Shown here: piece after piece, positions 1 to 8,572 of the stretch | Layout: the number at the start of each line of letters is the position of its first letter | How positions within the stretch are numbered: position 1 is the first letter of the stretch | Source of the DNA: Pelotomaculum schinkii | Lineage (GTDB): Bacteria > Bacillota > Desulfotomaculia > Desulfotomaculales > Pelotomaculaceae | Reading direction: 5' to 3' | Length of the DNA stretch: 64,000 bases | Assembly (NCBI RefSeq): GCF_004369205.1 | Contig: NZ_QFGA01000003.1 | Span: 1 to 64,000 of the forward strand | Translations under genes and position numbers: made by a program | Notes under the pieces: model-generated | Database searches by the model: none | What the model was told of the DNA's origin: nothing | Seen by the model: the letters and a program-made list of their open reading frames with translations, nothing else

Positions 1-127
1 TTCCAACTCCCCCTGCTTCCAACTCCCCCTGCTTCCAACTCCCCCTGCTTCCAACTCCCCCTGCTTCCAACTCCCCCTGCTTCCAACTCCCCCTGCTTCC
101 AACTCCCCCTGCTTCCAACTCCCCCTG
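1..127. repeat. 16-bp tandem repeat, about 8 copies
   Basis: The unit TTCCAACTCCCCCTGC is repeated seven times exactly (1-112), followed by a 15-base eighth copy that diverges at 128. The array runs into the window edge, so its full copy number is unknown. The period is not a multiple of three and no gene covers it. It lies just downstream of the ABC-F gene that ends at 142. Confidence 0.95.
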
Positions 128-141
128 TTCCCGCTGATGTC

Positions 142-2061
142 TTAACCTTCCACCAGGCTGAGCCATTTTTCCATATGGTCGTTAAGCTGCCTGCGGGCTT
201 CTTCGATCTCTTCCTGTCTCTTCCGGCAGGCCTGGTAGTCCTGATAGACTTCAGGCAGGAACAGTTCCGCCTCAAGGCGCGAAATGTTCTCTTCGAGGTC
301 GGCGATTGCCTGCTCAAGGTCCTCAACCCGGCGGCGGCGCATGCGTTTTTGCCGCTCTTCTTCCTTCTTCTGGAGATATTGTTTTTTTTCAGCGCTTTCT
401 TCTCTGGCCGGTTCAGCCGAGGTACACCTGTTTTCGTTTTCTAGCTGTTCCCGCTCTGATTTTTTAAAGAGATAATAATCGTAGTTCCCAAGGTAGCTGG
501 ACAGGCCGTCAGTTGTGAGTTCCAGCACCCTGGTTGCCGTTTTGTTGATAAAGTACCGGTCGTGTGACACAAACAGGATAGCGCCGGGGTAGCCGTCAAG
601 AGCCTCCTCCAGTACTTCCTTGGCAGGCAGATCGAGGTGGTTGGTCGGCTCGTCCAGAAGCAATAAGTTGGCCTTCTGCAGCATTAAGGCTGCCAGGGTG
701 AGCCGGGATTTTTCACCGCCGCTTAAGTCTCTCACGTACTTTTTGACCTCGTCGCCGCGGAACAGAAATCTTCCAAGCACCGTGCGGATATCCACCTCGT
801 CCAGGCTGGGATACCGGTCCCAGAGCTCGTGGAGGACCTGCTTGTCCCCGCTCAACCCTTGCTGCTCCTGGTCGTAATAGCCGATCTGAACATGGCTGCC
901 CAGTGTTACCTGCCCTTCCAGAGAAGGGAGCAGGCCGGCAATGGTTTTGAGCAGGGTGGATTTGCCGATCCCGTTGGGGCCGACCAGGGCTACCCGCTCG
1001 CCCCTGTTGATTTGAAAATCCAGGCCATGGGCCAGGGTGAGATCCGTATAACCGACGCCGAGGTTTTGAACCTTCAGCACCTCCATGCCGCTGGGCCGCA
1101 CAACGTTAAAGGATAGGGCTACCCGGCGCTCCTGGCCCGGGCGTTCCAGACGCTCCATCTTTTCCAGCGACTTGAGGCGGCTCTGAGCCCTTTTGGTGGT
1201 ATCCTTGGCGGCCATATTGCGCCGGATGAACTCCTCCTGGCGGGCAATTTCACTCTGCTGCCGGGTATAGTTTTTTAGCTGCTGCTCAAGCAAAACGGCT
1301 TTTTGTTGAATAAACGCGCTGTAGTTGCCGGTATAGCGGGTTAGCCCGGCAGGGGTTAGTTCATATATAACTTTAGCCAGGGCATCGAGGAAGTAGCGGT
1401 CGTGAGATACCACCAGCACCGCTCCCCTGTAGGACTGCAGGTACTGCTCCAACCAGGCCAGGTTGTCCATGTCCAGGTAATTAGTGGGCTCGTCCAATAT
1501 TAATAAATCTGGTTCCCCCAGCAGGCAGCGGGCAAGGGCCAGCCGGGTCTTTTGCCCGCCGCTCAGCGTGTTGACCGGAGTAGCCAGGTCCATATCGGAA
1601 AATTTGAGCCCGCTTAAGACCGAGCGGATGCTGGCCTCATAGGTGAAACCTCCCCGGCTCTTATAAAGCGCCGAGAGGTTGTCGTAGTTCTCCAGTAGTT
1701 GCCGGTTGACGCTTTCATCAACCGGTGAGGCGTCCTCCATCTGTTTTTCCATATCCCTGATTTGTTTTTCCATGTCAATAAGGGGTGTGAAAACAGTCAG
1801 CATCTCGTTCCAAATGCTTTTTTCCGAATCCAGACCGCCACCTTGGGCCAGGTAGGACAACGACAAATCCCTGACTCTGGTCACTTCCCCCGTGTCCGGC
1901 GCCAGGTGGCCGGTTAATATCTTTAAAAGGGTTGATTTGCCTGCTCCGTTGACTCCGACAATACCGGCCTTCTCGCCTTCCTGTACGGTAAGGCTGAGAC
2001 CGGAAAAGACCTTATGAGCGCCGAAAGATTTTGCTATTTGTACCGCCTGCAACAGGACCAA
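142..2061 (-). CDS. ABC-F family ATPase (ribosome-associated type)
   Basis: A cytoplasmic duplicated ATPase without membrane segments. The first nucleotide-binding domain has Walker A GVNGAGKST (residues 36-44), LSGGQ (about 168) and LLILDEPTNYLD. The second has GPNGIGKST (about 360), LSGGE (about 446) and LLLLDEPTNHLD. Between the domains is a basic linker rich in K, R and Q, the P-site tRNA interaction motif of the family. The last roughly 95 residues form a charged coiled coil, as in Uup/YdiF-type members. ABC-F proteins act on the ribosome as translation factors or antibiotic-resistance factors. No resistance role can be assigned here. The start is TTG, behind AAAGGGGAG at good spacing. 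At 639 residues the length is normal for the family. Confidence 0.93.
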   Translation of the reverse strand: MVLLQAVQIAKSFGAHKVFSGLSLTVQEGEKAGIVGVNGAGKSTLLKILTGHLAPDTGEVTRVRDLSLSYLAQGGGLDSEKSIWNEMLTVFTPLIDMEKQIRDMEKQMEDASPVDESVNRQLLENYDNLSALYKSRGGFTYEASIRSVLSGLKFSDMDLATPVNTLSGGQKTRLALARCLLGEPDLLILDEPTNYLDMDNLAWLEQYLQSYRGAVLVVSHDRYFLDALAKVIYELTPAGLTRYTGNYSAFIQQKAVLLEQQLKNYTRQQSEIARQEEFIRRNMAAKDTTKRAQSRLKSLEKMERLERPGQERRVALSFNVVRPSGMEVLKVQNLGVGYTDLTLAHGLDFQINRGERVALVGPNGIGKSTLLKTIAGLLPSLEGQVTLGSHVQIGYYDQEQQGLSGDKQVLHELWDRYPSLDEVDIRTVLGRFLFRGDEVKKYVRDLSGGEKSRLTLAALMLQKANLLLLDEPTNHLDLPAKEVLEEALDGYPGAILFVSHDRYFINKTATRVLELTTDGLSSYLGNYDYYLFKKSEREQLENENRCTSAEPAREESAEKKQYLQKKEEERQKRMRRRRVEDLEQAIADLEENISRLEAELFLPEVYQDYQACRKRQEEIEEARRQLNDHMEKWLSLVEG

Positions 2062-2149
2062 TGTTGCTCTCCCCTTTCAACTATCAAGTTTACAACAGCC
2101 GGCCGGGTTGGACAAGCCCATAGGCTGCTCCGGTGGGGGAGGTGCAAGA

Positions 2150-2179
2150 TTAAAAATCAGCGCCGGTAAACCGGCGCCT
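2150..2179 (-). terminator. Intrinsic terminator after the 49-aa gene
   Basis: On the minus strand an 8-bp GC-rich stem (GCGCCGGT at 2160-2167 pairs with ACCGGCGC at 2170-2177) is followed by TGATTTTTAA. It ends the small gene at 2202-2351, and possibly the NlpC gene upstream of it. Confidence 0.75.
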
Positions 2180-2201
2180 TGGGGGACTTGGTAAGGTGCT
2201 T

Positions 2202-2351
2202 CTAACTTGGATCCACTTCGTCATAGGACAGAGTGGTCACCCGGGTGTAATTGCCTGTTTGGATTTCTTCTTTACTGGCGCTCTTTTCAAGGGCTTCCTT
2301 GTTGCCGGGGGCAAGGGACGGTCTAATTCGTTTTCTTTTCAGCTTTTTCAT
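2202..2351 (-). CDS. Small basic/acidic protein, 49 aa, unknown
   Basis: Not recognised. The frame opens with ATG behind a textbook GGAGG at 8-base spacing and ends at TAG, just before an intrinsic terminator. The product begins with a strongly basic run (MKKLKRKRIRPS) and ends with an acidic, Thr/Asp-containing tail (SYDEVDPS). It has no cysteine and no membrane segment. It lies about 80 bases downstream of the NlpC/P60 gene and in the same direction, so it may share its transcript. Its good ribosome site and private terminator are the reasons for calling it a gene. The function is open. Confidence 0.65.
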   Translation of the reverse strand: MKKLKRKRIRPSLAPGNKEALEKSASKEEIQTGNYTRVTTLSYDEVDPS

Positions 2352-2435
2352 GCCTAACGCCTCCAGAATAATCGCCGGGGTCAGTCCGGCTGCTTTTTTG
2401 GCTCAAAACCAGTGCGGAGAATGCCTTACAAACCG

Positions 2436-3491
2436 CTATGGCGAGTAACGGCGAGCTCCCCAGTATTCATCCCCATAAGGACCACTGTCCATAGCTTCTA
2501 CCCGTACCGTCGAAGTGCTGTTGGGCGAGTGAATCATCATGCCGTCGCCGATGTACATACCCACGTGGTGAATTTGTCCCACGCCGCCCTTGGCAGCGAA
2601 GAAGAGCAGAGCACCCGGCAGCAGGTCCTGCCTGGCAACGGCTGTCCCTGCAAGCGCTTGCTCGTCGGCGTCCCGCGGTATGGTTATGCCCTGTGACTGG
2701 TACAGCCGCATGGTAAAGCCGGAACAATCAAACCCGTAAGAGGCGGTACCGGCCCAAAGATAGGGGAGCCCTAAGAATTTCCTGGCCTCACTGACGATAC
2801 CGGAGCGGGAAAAGGTCAAAGCAGATTCCGCTTTGACGTCTTCTCCGGCCAGGTACCCGTTCCCGCCGTTGGGAAGGCGGACCTCTACGAACCCGCTATT
2901 CTCTCGCAACAGGGGCAGCCTGGTCTGGTAAGGCGCTTCACCGGCAGCCTGGGTAAGCGCCTCGTCCAGGTAAATCGGAGCTGTTTTTTTAACCACAACA
3001 ATTCTGGGAAGATTCTTCAGAGCATCAAGGTAGGCAGGGCTGTTGACAATATGCGCAGCCGGCGCCCAGCCGGGGTAACCTTGTCCGTTAAGCCTGGTTT
3101 TTTGTTCAACTGCTGCAACTTTAAGCCATGCGCCATGGCGTTCCAGGATGACTACCGGCTCGCCATAAAGCGCCATTGTATCTGCCTTACCGACGAGCCA
3201 GAGGCGCAGCGCCGGGTCCATACCGGCAGACCAGCCGGCCGGGTCGTTGTTCTCCCGTAAAATCAGTTCGTCATAGTCCCGCAACTTGCCTGGTGCGGAC
3301 CAGAGTACTGTGGCAGGCGCGTTAACCGCTCCCCAGTTGGTATCCGGCATGGCAGACCCTCCTTTTTCAACGGAAAGCTCCCTGTTTTCAGCGGGAGGCT
3401 GGTTGAAGTGGCCCCGAAACTGACAGCCTGATAGGAATACTATTGCCGTTAGAGCAACTACGAGAGCAAGGTTTCCGGTTGCTTTTATCAT
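2436..3491 (-). CDS. NlpC/P60 (C40) cell-wall peptidase lipoprotein
   Basis: A predicted exported lipoprotein: a basic N-terminus, a hydrophobic stretch and the lipobox LSGC with Cys23. Residues about 55-220 look like SH3-type wall-binding repeats. The C-terminal third is an NlpC/P60 domain with the nucleophile in FDCSGF (Cys256) and the catalytic histidine in QIHHVGMYIGDG (His308-309). Family members cleave peptide cross-links or stems of peptidoglycan. At 351 residues the protein is complete. It would act outside the membrane, possibly in wall turnover or sporulation. The sequence does not say which bond is cut. Confidence 0.92.
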   Translation of the reverse strand: MIKATGNLALVVALTAIVFLSGCQFRGHFNQPPAENRELSVEKGGSAMPDTNWGAVNAPATVLWSAPGKLRDYDELILRENNDPAGWSAGMDPALRLWLVGKADTMALYGEPVVILERHGAWLKVAAVEQKTRLNGQGYPGWAPAAHIVNSPAYLDALKNLPRIVVVKKTAPIYLDEALTQAAGEAPYQTRLPLLRENSGFVEVRLPNGGNGYLAGEDVKAESALTFSRSGIVSEARKFLGLPYLWAGTASYGFDCSGFTMRLYQSQGITIPRDADEQALAGTAVARQDLLPGALLFFAAKGGVGQIHHVGMYIGDGMMIHSPNSTSTVRVEAMDSGPYGDEYWGARRYSP

Positions 3492-3558
3492 ATCGGTTAT
3501 AAGTTCTTTCTTAAGTAGATTATATTCGTAGGATATCCATCCATATGCGCGGCATACC

Positions 3559-3702
3559 TTACCTTTTTCTCAGCTTGAAAAAAAGGTAAGCCAGGAGCAT
3601 GGCTGTCAGCGTACTGACCAACAGCCCCGTATTTTCATTCAGGTTGAACTTAAAAGCCCACAGCCAGTAAACTCCCACCGAGCCTAAAACAGTTAAAATC
3701 AT
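3559..3702 (-). CDS. Small membrane protein, 47 aa
   Basis: Not recognised. The frame encodes a 47-residue protein with two hydrophobic stretches (about residues 2-16 and 28-42) separated by a polar loop (FNLNENTG), ending in a basic tail (KLRKR). This is a typical layout for a small two-span membrane protein. ATG is preceded by AGAGGG at nine bases. It lies between the 103-aa cysteine-rich gene and the NlpC gene in the same orientation. Support is the ORF, the ribosome site and the sensible amphipathic layout only. Confidence 0.5.
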   Translation of the reverse strand: MILTVLGSVGVYWLWAFKFNLNENTGLLVSTLTAMLLAYLFFKLRKR

Positions 3703-3771
3703 GTACGGGAACCCTCTACTCAACTGGTACCACTACCTTTTAATTAGAGTGCTGTTAGTATTGACAATAAT

Positions 3772-4083
3772 CTAATTGTTGTCATCATACATTTCACTGA
3801 TGGTGCAGGGAACTGAACCAGATACCAGCCTGCCGTCGCCAAGTACCACGTAAATCAACCTTCCCGCGGGGTTGTCAATAACCAGCTTCGGATCAATCCA
3901 CACTTGTTTGCACTTCGCCAGGTCGCAACCGGTGTAGCCGGGGCAGTGGCCGCAGCAGATATAACCACAAGTCTTGTTGTTATTAAAGTGATCCGCGCAT
4001 TTGGGGATCGCCGTCCCTTCCTCCAGGTAGAGATTGAGGCAGTAGTTTGCCCTTTCCGGCAGTGTCATCCCGGTAAAATCCAT
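3772..4083 (-). CDS. Cysteine-rich protein, 103 aa, unknown
   Basis: Not assigned to a family. The protein has nine cysteines. Six of them cluster within about 22 residues (CGYICCGHC then CDLAKC), which suggests a metal or iron-sulfur site. The C-terminal part (residues 62-103) looks like a small beta domain. There is no signal peptide. The start ATG has GGAAGGG at about eight bases. The gene is followed 70 bases downstream by the small membrane protein gene in the same direction. No role can be inferred from its neighbours. Confidence 0.7.
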   Translation of the reverse strand: MDFTGMTLPERANYCLNLYLEEGTAIPKCADHFNNNKTCGYICCGHCPGYTGCDLAKCKQVWIDPKLVIDNPAGRLIYVVLGDGRLVSGSVPCTISEMYDDNN

Positions 4084-4385
4084 AATTCAACCCTTCCTTC
4101 ATTAAATATACCCAGAATAAAAGCTCCAGAAAAACCGGACAAAAACGATGCCTTTACTTCACGTATGCTGGAAATATTCTAAGTCAACCAGGTAATTTCC
4201 TTGTTTACATGATAGTTCCAAGTTTCTGGCGTGGTGCGCTTTTCCATCCCTTTTATCGTGTTATTGAGGCTTGCCATGGGCTTGAGAGTCTGGTTCATCC
4301 CTTTATCGCTGGGCGCCGCGGTTGCCGGCCAGTTGGTAGGCGGTGTCTCATACTCCAGCAGCAGGGAAGAGGGCTGAAATTTAAT
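4084..4385. other. Intergenic stretch, no gene seen
   Basis: About 300 bases between the cysteine-rich gene and the thrC terminator. Short frames exist on both strands (for example 4179-4403 minus and 4209-4427 plus), but they overlap the terminator hairpin, lack ribosome sites and have no recognisable protein character. Confidence 0.6.
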
Positions 4386-4416
4386 AAACAAAAACCCGGG
4401 CATGTCCCGGGTTTTT
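4386..4416 (-). terminator. thrC terminator (bidirectional-looking)
   Basis: The stem AAAACCCGGG (4391-4400) pairs with CCCGGGTTTT (4406-4415). A T-rich run follows on the minus strand, just after the thrC stop codon. The plus-strand side also ends in TTTTT. Confidence 0.85.
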
Positions 4417-4432
4417 CAGATCGGTAAACAGG

Positions 4433-5932
4433 TCAAACACTGAGTATCTTTCGTACAAATGCCTTCATCTGTCCTTTGGCTGCAGCTTCCTTAAAAAGCA
4501 CCGGTTTTTGATCCAGGCCCCTCAGACCGCCGGGGATAGCCACCCCGCTAGTTTCCCCGAGTGCTTGCAGCAGCTCAAATTCATCTTTCCCCTTTACAGC
4601 TTCCTCACCCAGAATTGCCCTGGCTACACTTTCATTGAACTTGAACGGGCTGGCAGTTGAAGCTACGACTGTCCTGGCAACGTCGCCGGTCGCAGCTGCG
4701 TATTTCTGGTAGACTGACAGGCCTACCGCCGTGTGAGTGTCAACGAGATAACCGTAACGCTGGTAAACCGAGCGGATGGTTTCCAGAGTCTCCTGGTCGT
4801 TCGAGTAGGCGGACCAGAACATACGGTCGATCCCGGCGCGGGTATCTTTGTCGATGTTGTAAACTCCCTTTTGGTTTAAGTCGGACATCCAGCCGCGGAC
4901 CCTGGCCGGGTCACGGTTGCAAAGATGATAGAGCAGGCGTTCCAGGTTGCTGGAAATCAGTATGTCCATCGAGGGCGAAAGGGTCTTTTTGAAGTCTCTG
5001 TCCCGGTTGTAAATGCCGGTGTGAATGAAGTCGGTGAGGACATTGTTGGCATTGGAGGCGCAGACCAGTCTATTGACCGGCAAACCCATTTGACTTGCGT
5101 AATAGGCTGCCAGAATGTTGCCGAAGTTGCCGGTCGGCACCACAAAATTTATTTTCTCATCCTGTTTAATGCAGCCCCTGGCCAACAGATCCAGGTAGGC
5201 AGAAAAATAATAGACGATTTGGGGGACCAGCCGGCCCCAGTTGATGGAATTAGCCGAGGAGAGCGAGTAGTTTTGCCGGCTCAGTTCCAGGTTGAACTGT
5301 TTGTCCCCGAAGATGCTTTTAACTCCGGTCTGGGCGTCGTCGAAATTTCCCTGTACGGCGACCACGGCCACGTTGGAGCCTTCCTGGGTCACCATCTGGA
5401 GTTTTTGCATCCGGCTGACGCCCTCTTGCGGGTAGAACACAATGATTTTTGTGCCCGGCACGTCCCTGAAACCTTCCAGGGCGGCCTTCCCGGTATCGCC
5501 GGAAGTGGCGACCAGGATGACGATGGTTGACTTCTCCCCGGTTTTGGCTGCAGCCCTGGTCATCAAGTGGGGCAGGATCTGCAGGGCCATGTCTTTAAAT
5601 GCGCTGGTTGGTCCGTGCCACAGTTCCAGGACATGAAGAGAACTGTCAAGTTGGCGCAGCGGGGCAATTTCCGGTACGTCGAACCTGGCATGCCCATAGC
5701 CTTTAGAAACGCACTCTCTGATCTCTTCCTCCGTGAAATCGCTCAAGTAATCTTTTAATATAATGCCAGCTTTATCTTGATAGGTTGAGCCGGTCATTTC
5801 AGCCAGCTTACTAGCGGAAATTTTTTTGATTTCACTGGGGACGAATAAGCCCCCGTCCGGAGCTATGCCGAGCTTAATCGCTTCCGCGGACGAAACCTTT
5901 CTGAACTCCCCCCTGGTACTTTCGTACAACAT
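4433..5932 (-). CDS. thrC: Threonine synthase
   Basis: A PLP enzyme that converts O-phospho-L-homoserine to threonine in the cytoplasm. The N-terminus (YESTRGEFRKVSSAEAI, then APDGGLFVP) is characteristic of the long-form family. The PLP lysine lies in GPTSAFKDMALQ (Lys113), and the phosphate-binding glycine-rich region ATSGDTGKAA follows. I place the start at 5932, where ATG follows AGGAGG at six bases. The open frame extends 27 codons further upstream, but that stretch is hydrophobic and has no family match. This gives 499 residues, normal for the family. It is transcribed divergently from the gene at 6088, with a terminator immediately downstream. Confidence 0.95.
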   Translation of the reverse strand: MLYESTRGEFRKVSSAEAIKLGIAPDGGLFVPSEIKKISASKLAEMTGSTYQDKAGIILKDYLSDFTEEEIRECVSKGYGHARFDVPEIAPLRQLDSSLHVLELWHGPTSAFKDMALQILPHLMTRAAAKTGEKSTIVILVATSGDTGKAALEGFRDVPGTKIIVFYPQEGVSRMQKLQMVTQEGSNVAVVAVQGNFDDAQTGVKSIFGDKQFNLELSRQNYSLSSANSINWGRLVPQIVYYFSAYLDLLARGCIKQDEKINFVVPTGNFGNILAAYYASQMGLPVNRLVCASNANNVLTDFIHTGIYNRDRDFKKTLSPSMDILISSNLERLLYHLCNRDPARVRGWMSDLNQKGVYNIDKDTRAGIDRMFWSAYSNDQETLETIRSVYQRYGYLVDTHTAVGLSVYQKYAAATGDVARTVVASTASPFKFNESVARAILGEEAVKGKDEFELLQALGETSGVAIPGGLRGLDQKPVLFKEAAAKGQMKAFVRKILSV

Positions 5933-6087
5933 GGTAGTCCTCCTGTGCAAATGAAATAATACTAATATTAAACAACATAAAATCCCGTACGTAAAGTAAA
6001 ACAAAAGATACATGCCTAATTAAAGGGCGGCATGAAATATTTTCCTTTATTATGGGCAAAATCAATAGTAGACAGGAGGTTTTGCAT

Positions 6088-7134
6088 ATGAATTTCAAGG
6101 TCCGTGAGTTAATCAAACTGCGTGGCGCCAAATTGTTCCTTGGGCTCAGAAAAAGGCGTGAAGGCTTGCATAAAAGCAATCCGGCAAAGTTTTACCTGAA
6201 ACCAAAGGAAGATACCAGGAGCGCTTTAGGCAGAAGGTTGGATATGCTTGTGGGGTTGCTGGTCAGCGGGCTGGTCGCTTTCTTCCTGCTGGTCAACATT
6301 ACCGGGCAGCCTGCCAATGCTGCCGTCTTCTCCCTGCTGCTGCTGGTTTTAGAAGCTTTGCTGCTGAAAAAGGCGCTGCATTTAAAGGAACGCAGGCGCC
6401 GGCTCCAGAAGCAGCTCTACCTGGCAGGTGAAAAATTTTCTGAAGACATTGTTAATATGGAACCGAAAAGTCAGTTTCCTTTATACGTATGTGATATCCT
6501 GACCAGACTGCCTGGATTTCAGTTAAGGGCCAAAGCGAAAAAAGAGGATCCTGCCGGGGATAACCAGGGTTTTGACCTGGAAGGAACTTATAAAGGGGTC
6601 CCGTTGGGGGTTTGGTGCCTGCACCAGGTGGGAGGAGAAGTTACCCCGGCTGATGTAAGGGCGTTTGCCGGGGCGCTGCATCTGGCCGGTTACAACAATG
6701 GTCTCCTGGTGACAACCGGTGATTTTGCCCCAGGTGTCAGGCGTGTCGTAGGTGAAGCAGCCCGCAAGGGGATTAAGATCAAAGCAGTAACAAGGTACGG
6801 TTTGGCCGAATTGGCCCGGCAAGCCGGGTGCAGCGTCTTTCAAAGTACGGAAGCTGGGCCGGAGGTTGTCCCACGCACTGTCCCAAAGAAGCCGTCAATG
6901 GTGCTGGCTGCCCTCCAGGATTCAGTCTTCAGTTCCAGGAAAAAGGCTAAGGGTTATTTCATATATGGTTTACTCCTTCTAGCCGGCTATTTCCTTTTAA
7001 AAGGTACGAGCGCTCTCAGCCTGGTCTACCTCTTTTTTGCCGTACTCAACCTCCTTCTGGGAGCAGGAAGTCTCTACTATGGCAGAAGCGTGGAGGAACT
7101 GGACCCTTTGGAAGGTTTTAACCCGGAGAAATAG
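6088..7134 (+). CDS. Membrane protein with degenerate Mrr-type nuclease-like domain
   Basis: The start is ATG behind AGGAGG at eight bases (an in-frame ATG 36 bases upstream has no such site). The 348-residue product has two membrane segments at about residues 52-95, a soluble domain at about 125-265, and two more hydrophobic segments at about 292-333. The soluble domain resembles the Mrr/restriction-endonuclease-like fold: GFDLEGTYKGVPLGVWCL, a helix with ADVRAFAGALHLAG, then GLLVTTGDFAPGVRR. The usual Q-x-K (or E-x-K) catalytic pair on the second strand is replaced by VWC/LHQ, so nuclease activity is doubtful. The role is unknown. It may have become a binding or sensor module at the membrane. 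Confidence 0.75.
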   Translation: MNFKVRELIKLRGAKLFLGLRKRREGLHKSNPAKFYLKPKEDTRSALGRRLDMLVGLLVSGLVAFFLLVNITGQPANAAVFSLLLLVLEALLLKKALHLKERRRRLQKQLYLAGEKFSEDIVNMEPKSQFPLYVCDILTRLPGFQLRAKAKKEDPAGDNQGFDLEGTYKGVPLGVWCLHQVGGEVTPADVRAFAGALHLAGYNNGLLVTTGDFAPGVRRVVGEAARKGIKIKAVTRYGLAELARQAGCSVFQSTEAGPEVVPRTVPKKPSMVLAALQDSVFSSRKKAKGYFIYGLLLLAGYFLLKGTSALSLVYLFFAVLNLLLGAGSLYYGRSVEELDPLEGFNPEK

Positions 7135-7160
7135 TCCGGCATACCCTTCTCAGCTACTCT

Positions 7161-7198
7161 AACCCGCCATGTAAGGCTATGGGCGGGTTATTTGTTTT
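7161..7198 (+). terminator. Intrinsic terminator
   Basis: AACCCGCC (7161-7168) pairs with GGCGGGTT (7182-7189), followed by ATTTGTTTT. It ends the transcript of the Mrr-like membrane protein gene. Confidence 0.85.
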
Positions 7199-7312
7199 GC
7201 TTCTCAGCGGGTGTAGTTTATTGATATATCATTAAATGGAAGGCTTGCAGGTGGAAAAACAAGTACTTTAATTGCTTTTTTCTGCATAAGATAATGGGCG
7301 GGAGGGCTTGAA

Positions 7313-7543
7313 ATGCCGCTGCATAACAAAATCAGGTACTGGAGGCTGCAAACAGGCATCTGGGACCTGAAAGAATTTGCCGAGATCATTGGTTTTTCTG
7401 CCTGGTTGGTGGAAAGGTGGGAAGAGCAGAAGATCCAGCCTACTCTGGAGGCCCTCTGCCGGGTCAGGGAGAGGCTGCTCACCTACCAACCTGGCATTAC
7501 TCTTGACGACCTGATTGATTATATGGAGCCCCCTGAAAATTAA
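7313..7543 (+). CDS. Small XRE-like helix-turn-helix protein, 76 aa
   Basis: The 76-residue product reads as one HTH domain: KIRYWRLQTGIWDLKEFAEIIGFSAWLVERWEEQKIQPTLEAL has the helix spacing of Cro/XRE proteins (LKEFAEIIG, turn, SAWLVERWE), followed by a short acidic tail. The ATG has GGGAGGG at six bases, and an intrinsic terminator follows directly. It is probably a DNA-binding regulator, but no target is apparent. The first codons overlap an AT-rich region with no obvious shared promoter. Confidence 0.8.
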   Translation: MPLHNKIRYWRLQTGIWDLKEFAEIIGFSAWLVERWEEQKIQPTLEALCRVRERLLTYQPGITLDDLIDYMEPPEN

Positions 7544-7553
7544 TTTCCTTCAT

Positions 7554-7583
7554 ATTCCCGGTGTCTTGCCGGGAATTTTTTTT
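7554..7583 (+). terminator. Intrinsic terminator
   Basis: ATTCCCGG (7554-7561) pairs with CCGGGAAT (7569-7576), followed by a run of eight T. It terminates the small HTH gene. Confidence 0.92.
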
Positions 7584-7820
7584 ATCCCGGAACTTGTTCA
7601 TGATATTATCCCAATAATGAATTTAAAATAGTTTTGCGCAGGTAAATATTTTGAATAATCTGTTAGTTATTAGAATAAACTCCGGGCTTTAAGCCTGAAA
7701 AAATGTAAATATTGCTTACCGTCCTTTGATAAAGTAAAAAGCAAGAACTATTCTTGTTTTATAGGGTAATTAAAGTTTTGATGATAAATTTAGACTCAAG
7801 TTGAGGATATTAATTAGTAC

Positions 7821-7883
7821 AACTTATTAATATAATCGTAAACATATATTTCACTTTATTTACTTGTGAATGGTAAGATAAAA
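7821..7883 (+). promoter_or_regulatory. 63-bp shared promoter element, copy A
   Basis: First of four copies that align without gaps over 63 bases. It starts AACTTATTAATATAATCG, has TTCACT as a -35-like box (7850-7855), an 18-base spacer and TAAGAT as a -10-like box (7874-7879), and ends in AAAA. It lies 46 bases before the PadR-type regulator gene and so would also drive the MoxR and VWA genes. Conservation upstream of the -35 box suggests an activator-binding site. That reading is inferred. Confidence 0.8.
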
Positions 7884-7929
7884 TTAAAATAATGGTCTGG
7901 ATTTTTAATGCATTCTATAATTTGACGAA

Positions 7930-8526
7930 ATGGTGTTTGAAATGGTGCAAATATTATCAAATTTAGAAGTGATACTGCTCTACATAGTAAATGAAAAACC
8001 TTCCTATGCCTATGAAATTAATAAGGCAATCGACTCCCGGAATATAAGGATGTGGGTTAGGGTCGGATTAGCCTCTATCTACCAGGTATTAAGGAGGTTA
8101 GAGAAAAAAAAGCTGGTCTATTCGCAAGAAGAAAAAGAAGGTAAAATGCCGGACAGAATAAGATACTATATTACAGAATCCGGTAAGTCGGCGCTAAAAG
8201 AGGCTTCAAAAAGGCTTCTGTCTGGTATAGAGTGGTATTACCTGGATCTGAACGTTGGTTTGGAAGCGTCTGATGCTCTAACACCTAGGGAGAAAGCCGA
8301 ATCTTTAATAAATAGGCTAAACAAAGTAAAATCAAACATAAAAAGAATGAAAGAAATCGTTGCATATGACAGCGACGTGCGATTTAAGAAAAAAGCCCTT
8401 ATCAAAAATTTAATTTATATGCGTGAATCAGAGGAGGCTTACTTGCAAGAAGTTTTAAGAGATATGTCAATAGGTATATATGATAATGTAAGAGACTTGA
8501 AAAGTGGCTTTCTTAATGGGATGTGA
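7930..8526 (+). CDS. PadR-family transcriptional regulator
   Basis: 198 residues. The N-terminal 85 form the PadR winged helix: LEVILLYIVNEKPSYAYEINKAID, then ASIYQVLRRLEKKKLVYSQEE and the wing RIRYYITESGKSAL. The C-terminal half is a long helical domain (about residues 95-195) typical of the larger PadR subgroup and used for dimerisation or ligand binding. PadR proteins often repress phenolic-acid and other stress or catabolic genes. The gene follows element A by 46 bases and precedes the MoxR/VWA pair, so it may be autoregulated. The start is uncertain: ATG codons at 7930 and 7942 both lack a strong ribosome site. Confidence 0.85.
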   Translation: MVFEMVQILSNLEVILLYIVNEKPSYAYEINKAIDSRNIRMWVRVGLASIYQVLRRLEKKKLVYSQEEKEGKMPDRIRYYITESGKSALKEASKRLLSGIEWYYLDLNVGLEASDALTPREKAESLINRLNKVKSNIKRMKEIVAYDSDVRFKKKALIKNLIYMRESEEAYLQEVLRDMSIGIYDNVRDLKSGFLNGM

Positions 8527-8572
8527 CCCAACTTAGTGTTTATTTAATTTTATTATAGAGGAGAATGTTATC

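Noticed and set aside
4179-4427. Overlapping 72-74-codon frames on both strands
   Set aside because: They run through the thrC terminator hairpin and lack ribosome sites.
5933-6013. 27-codon upstream extension of thrC
   Set aside because: Hydrophobic sequence without family similarity and no ribosome site; the ATG at 5932 has AGGAGG.
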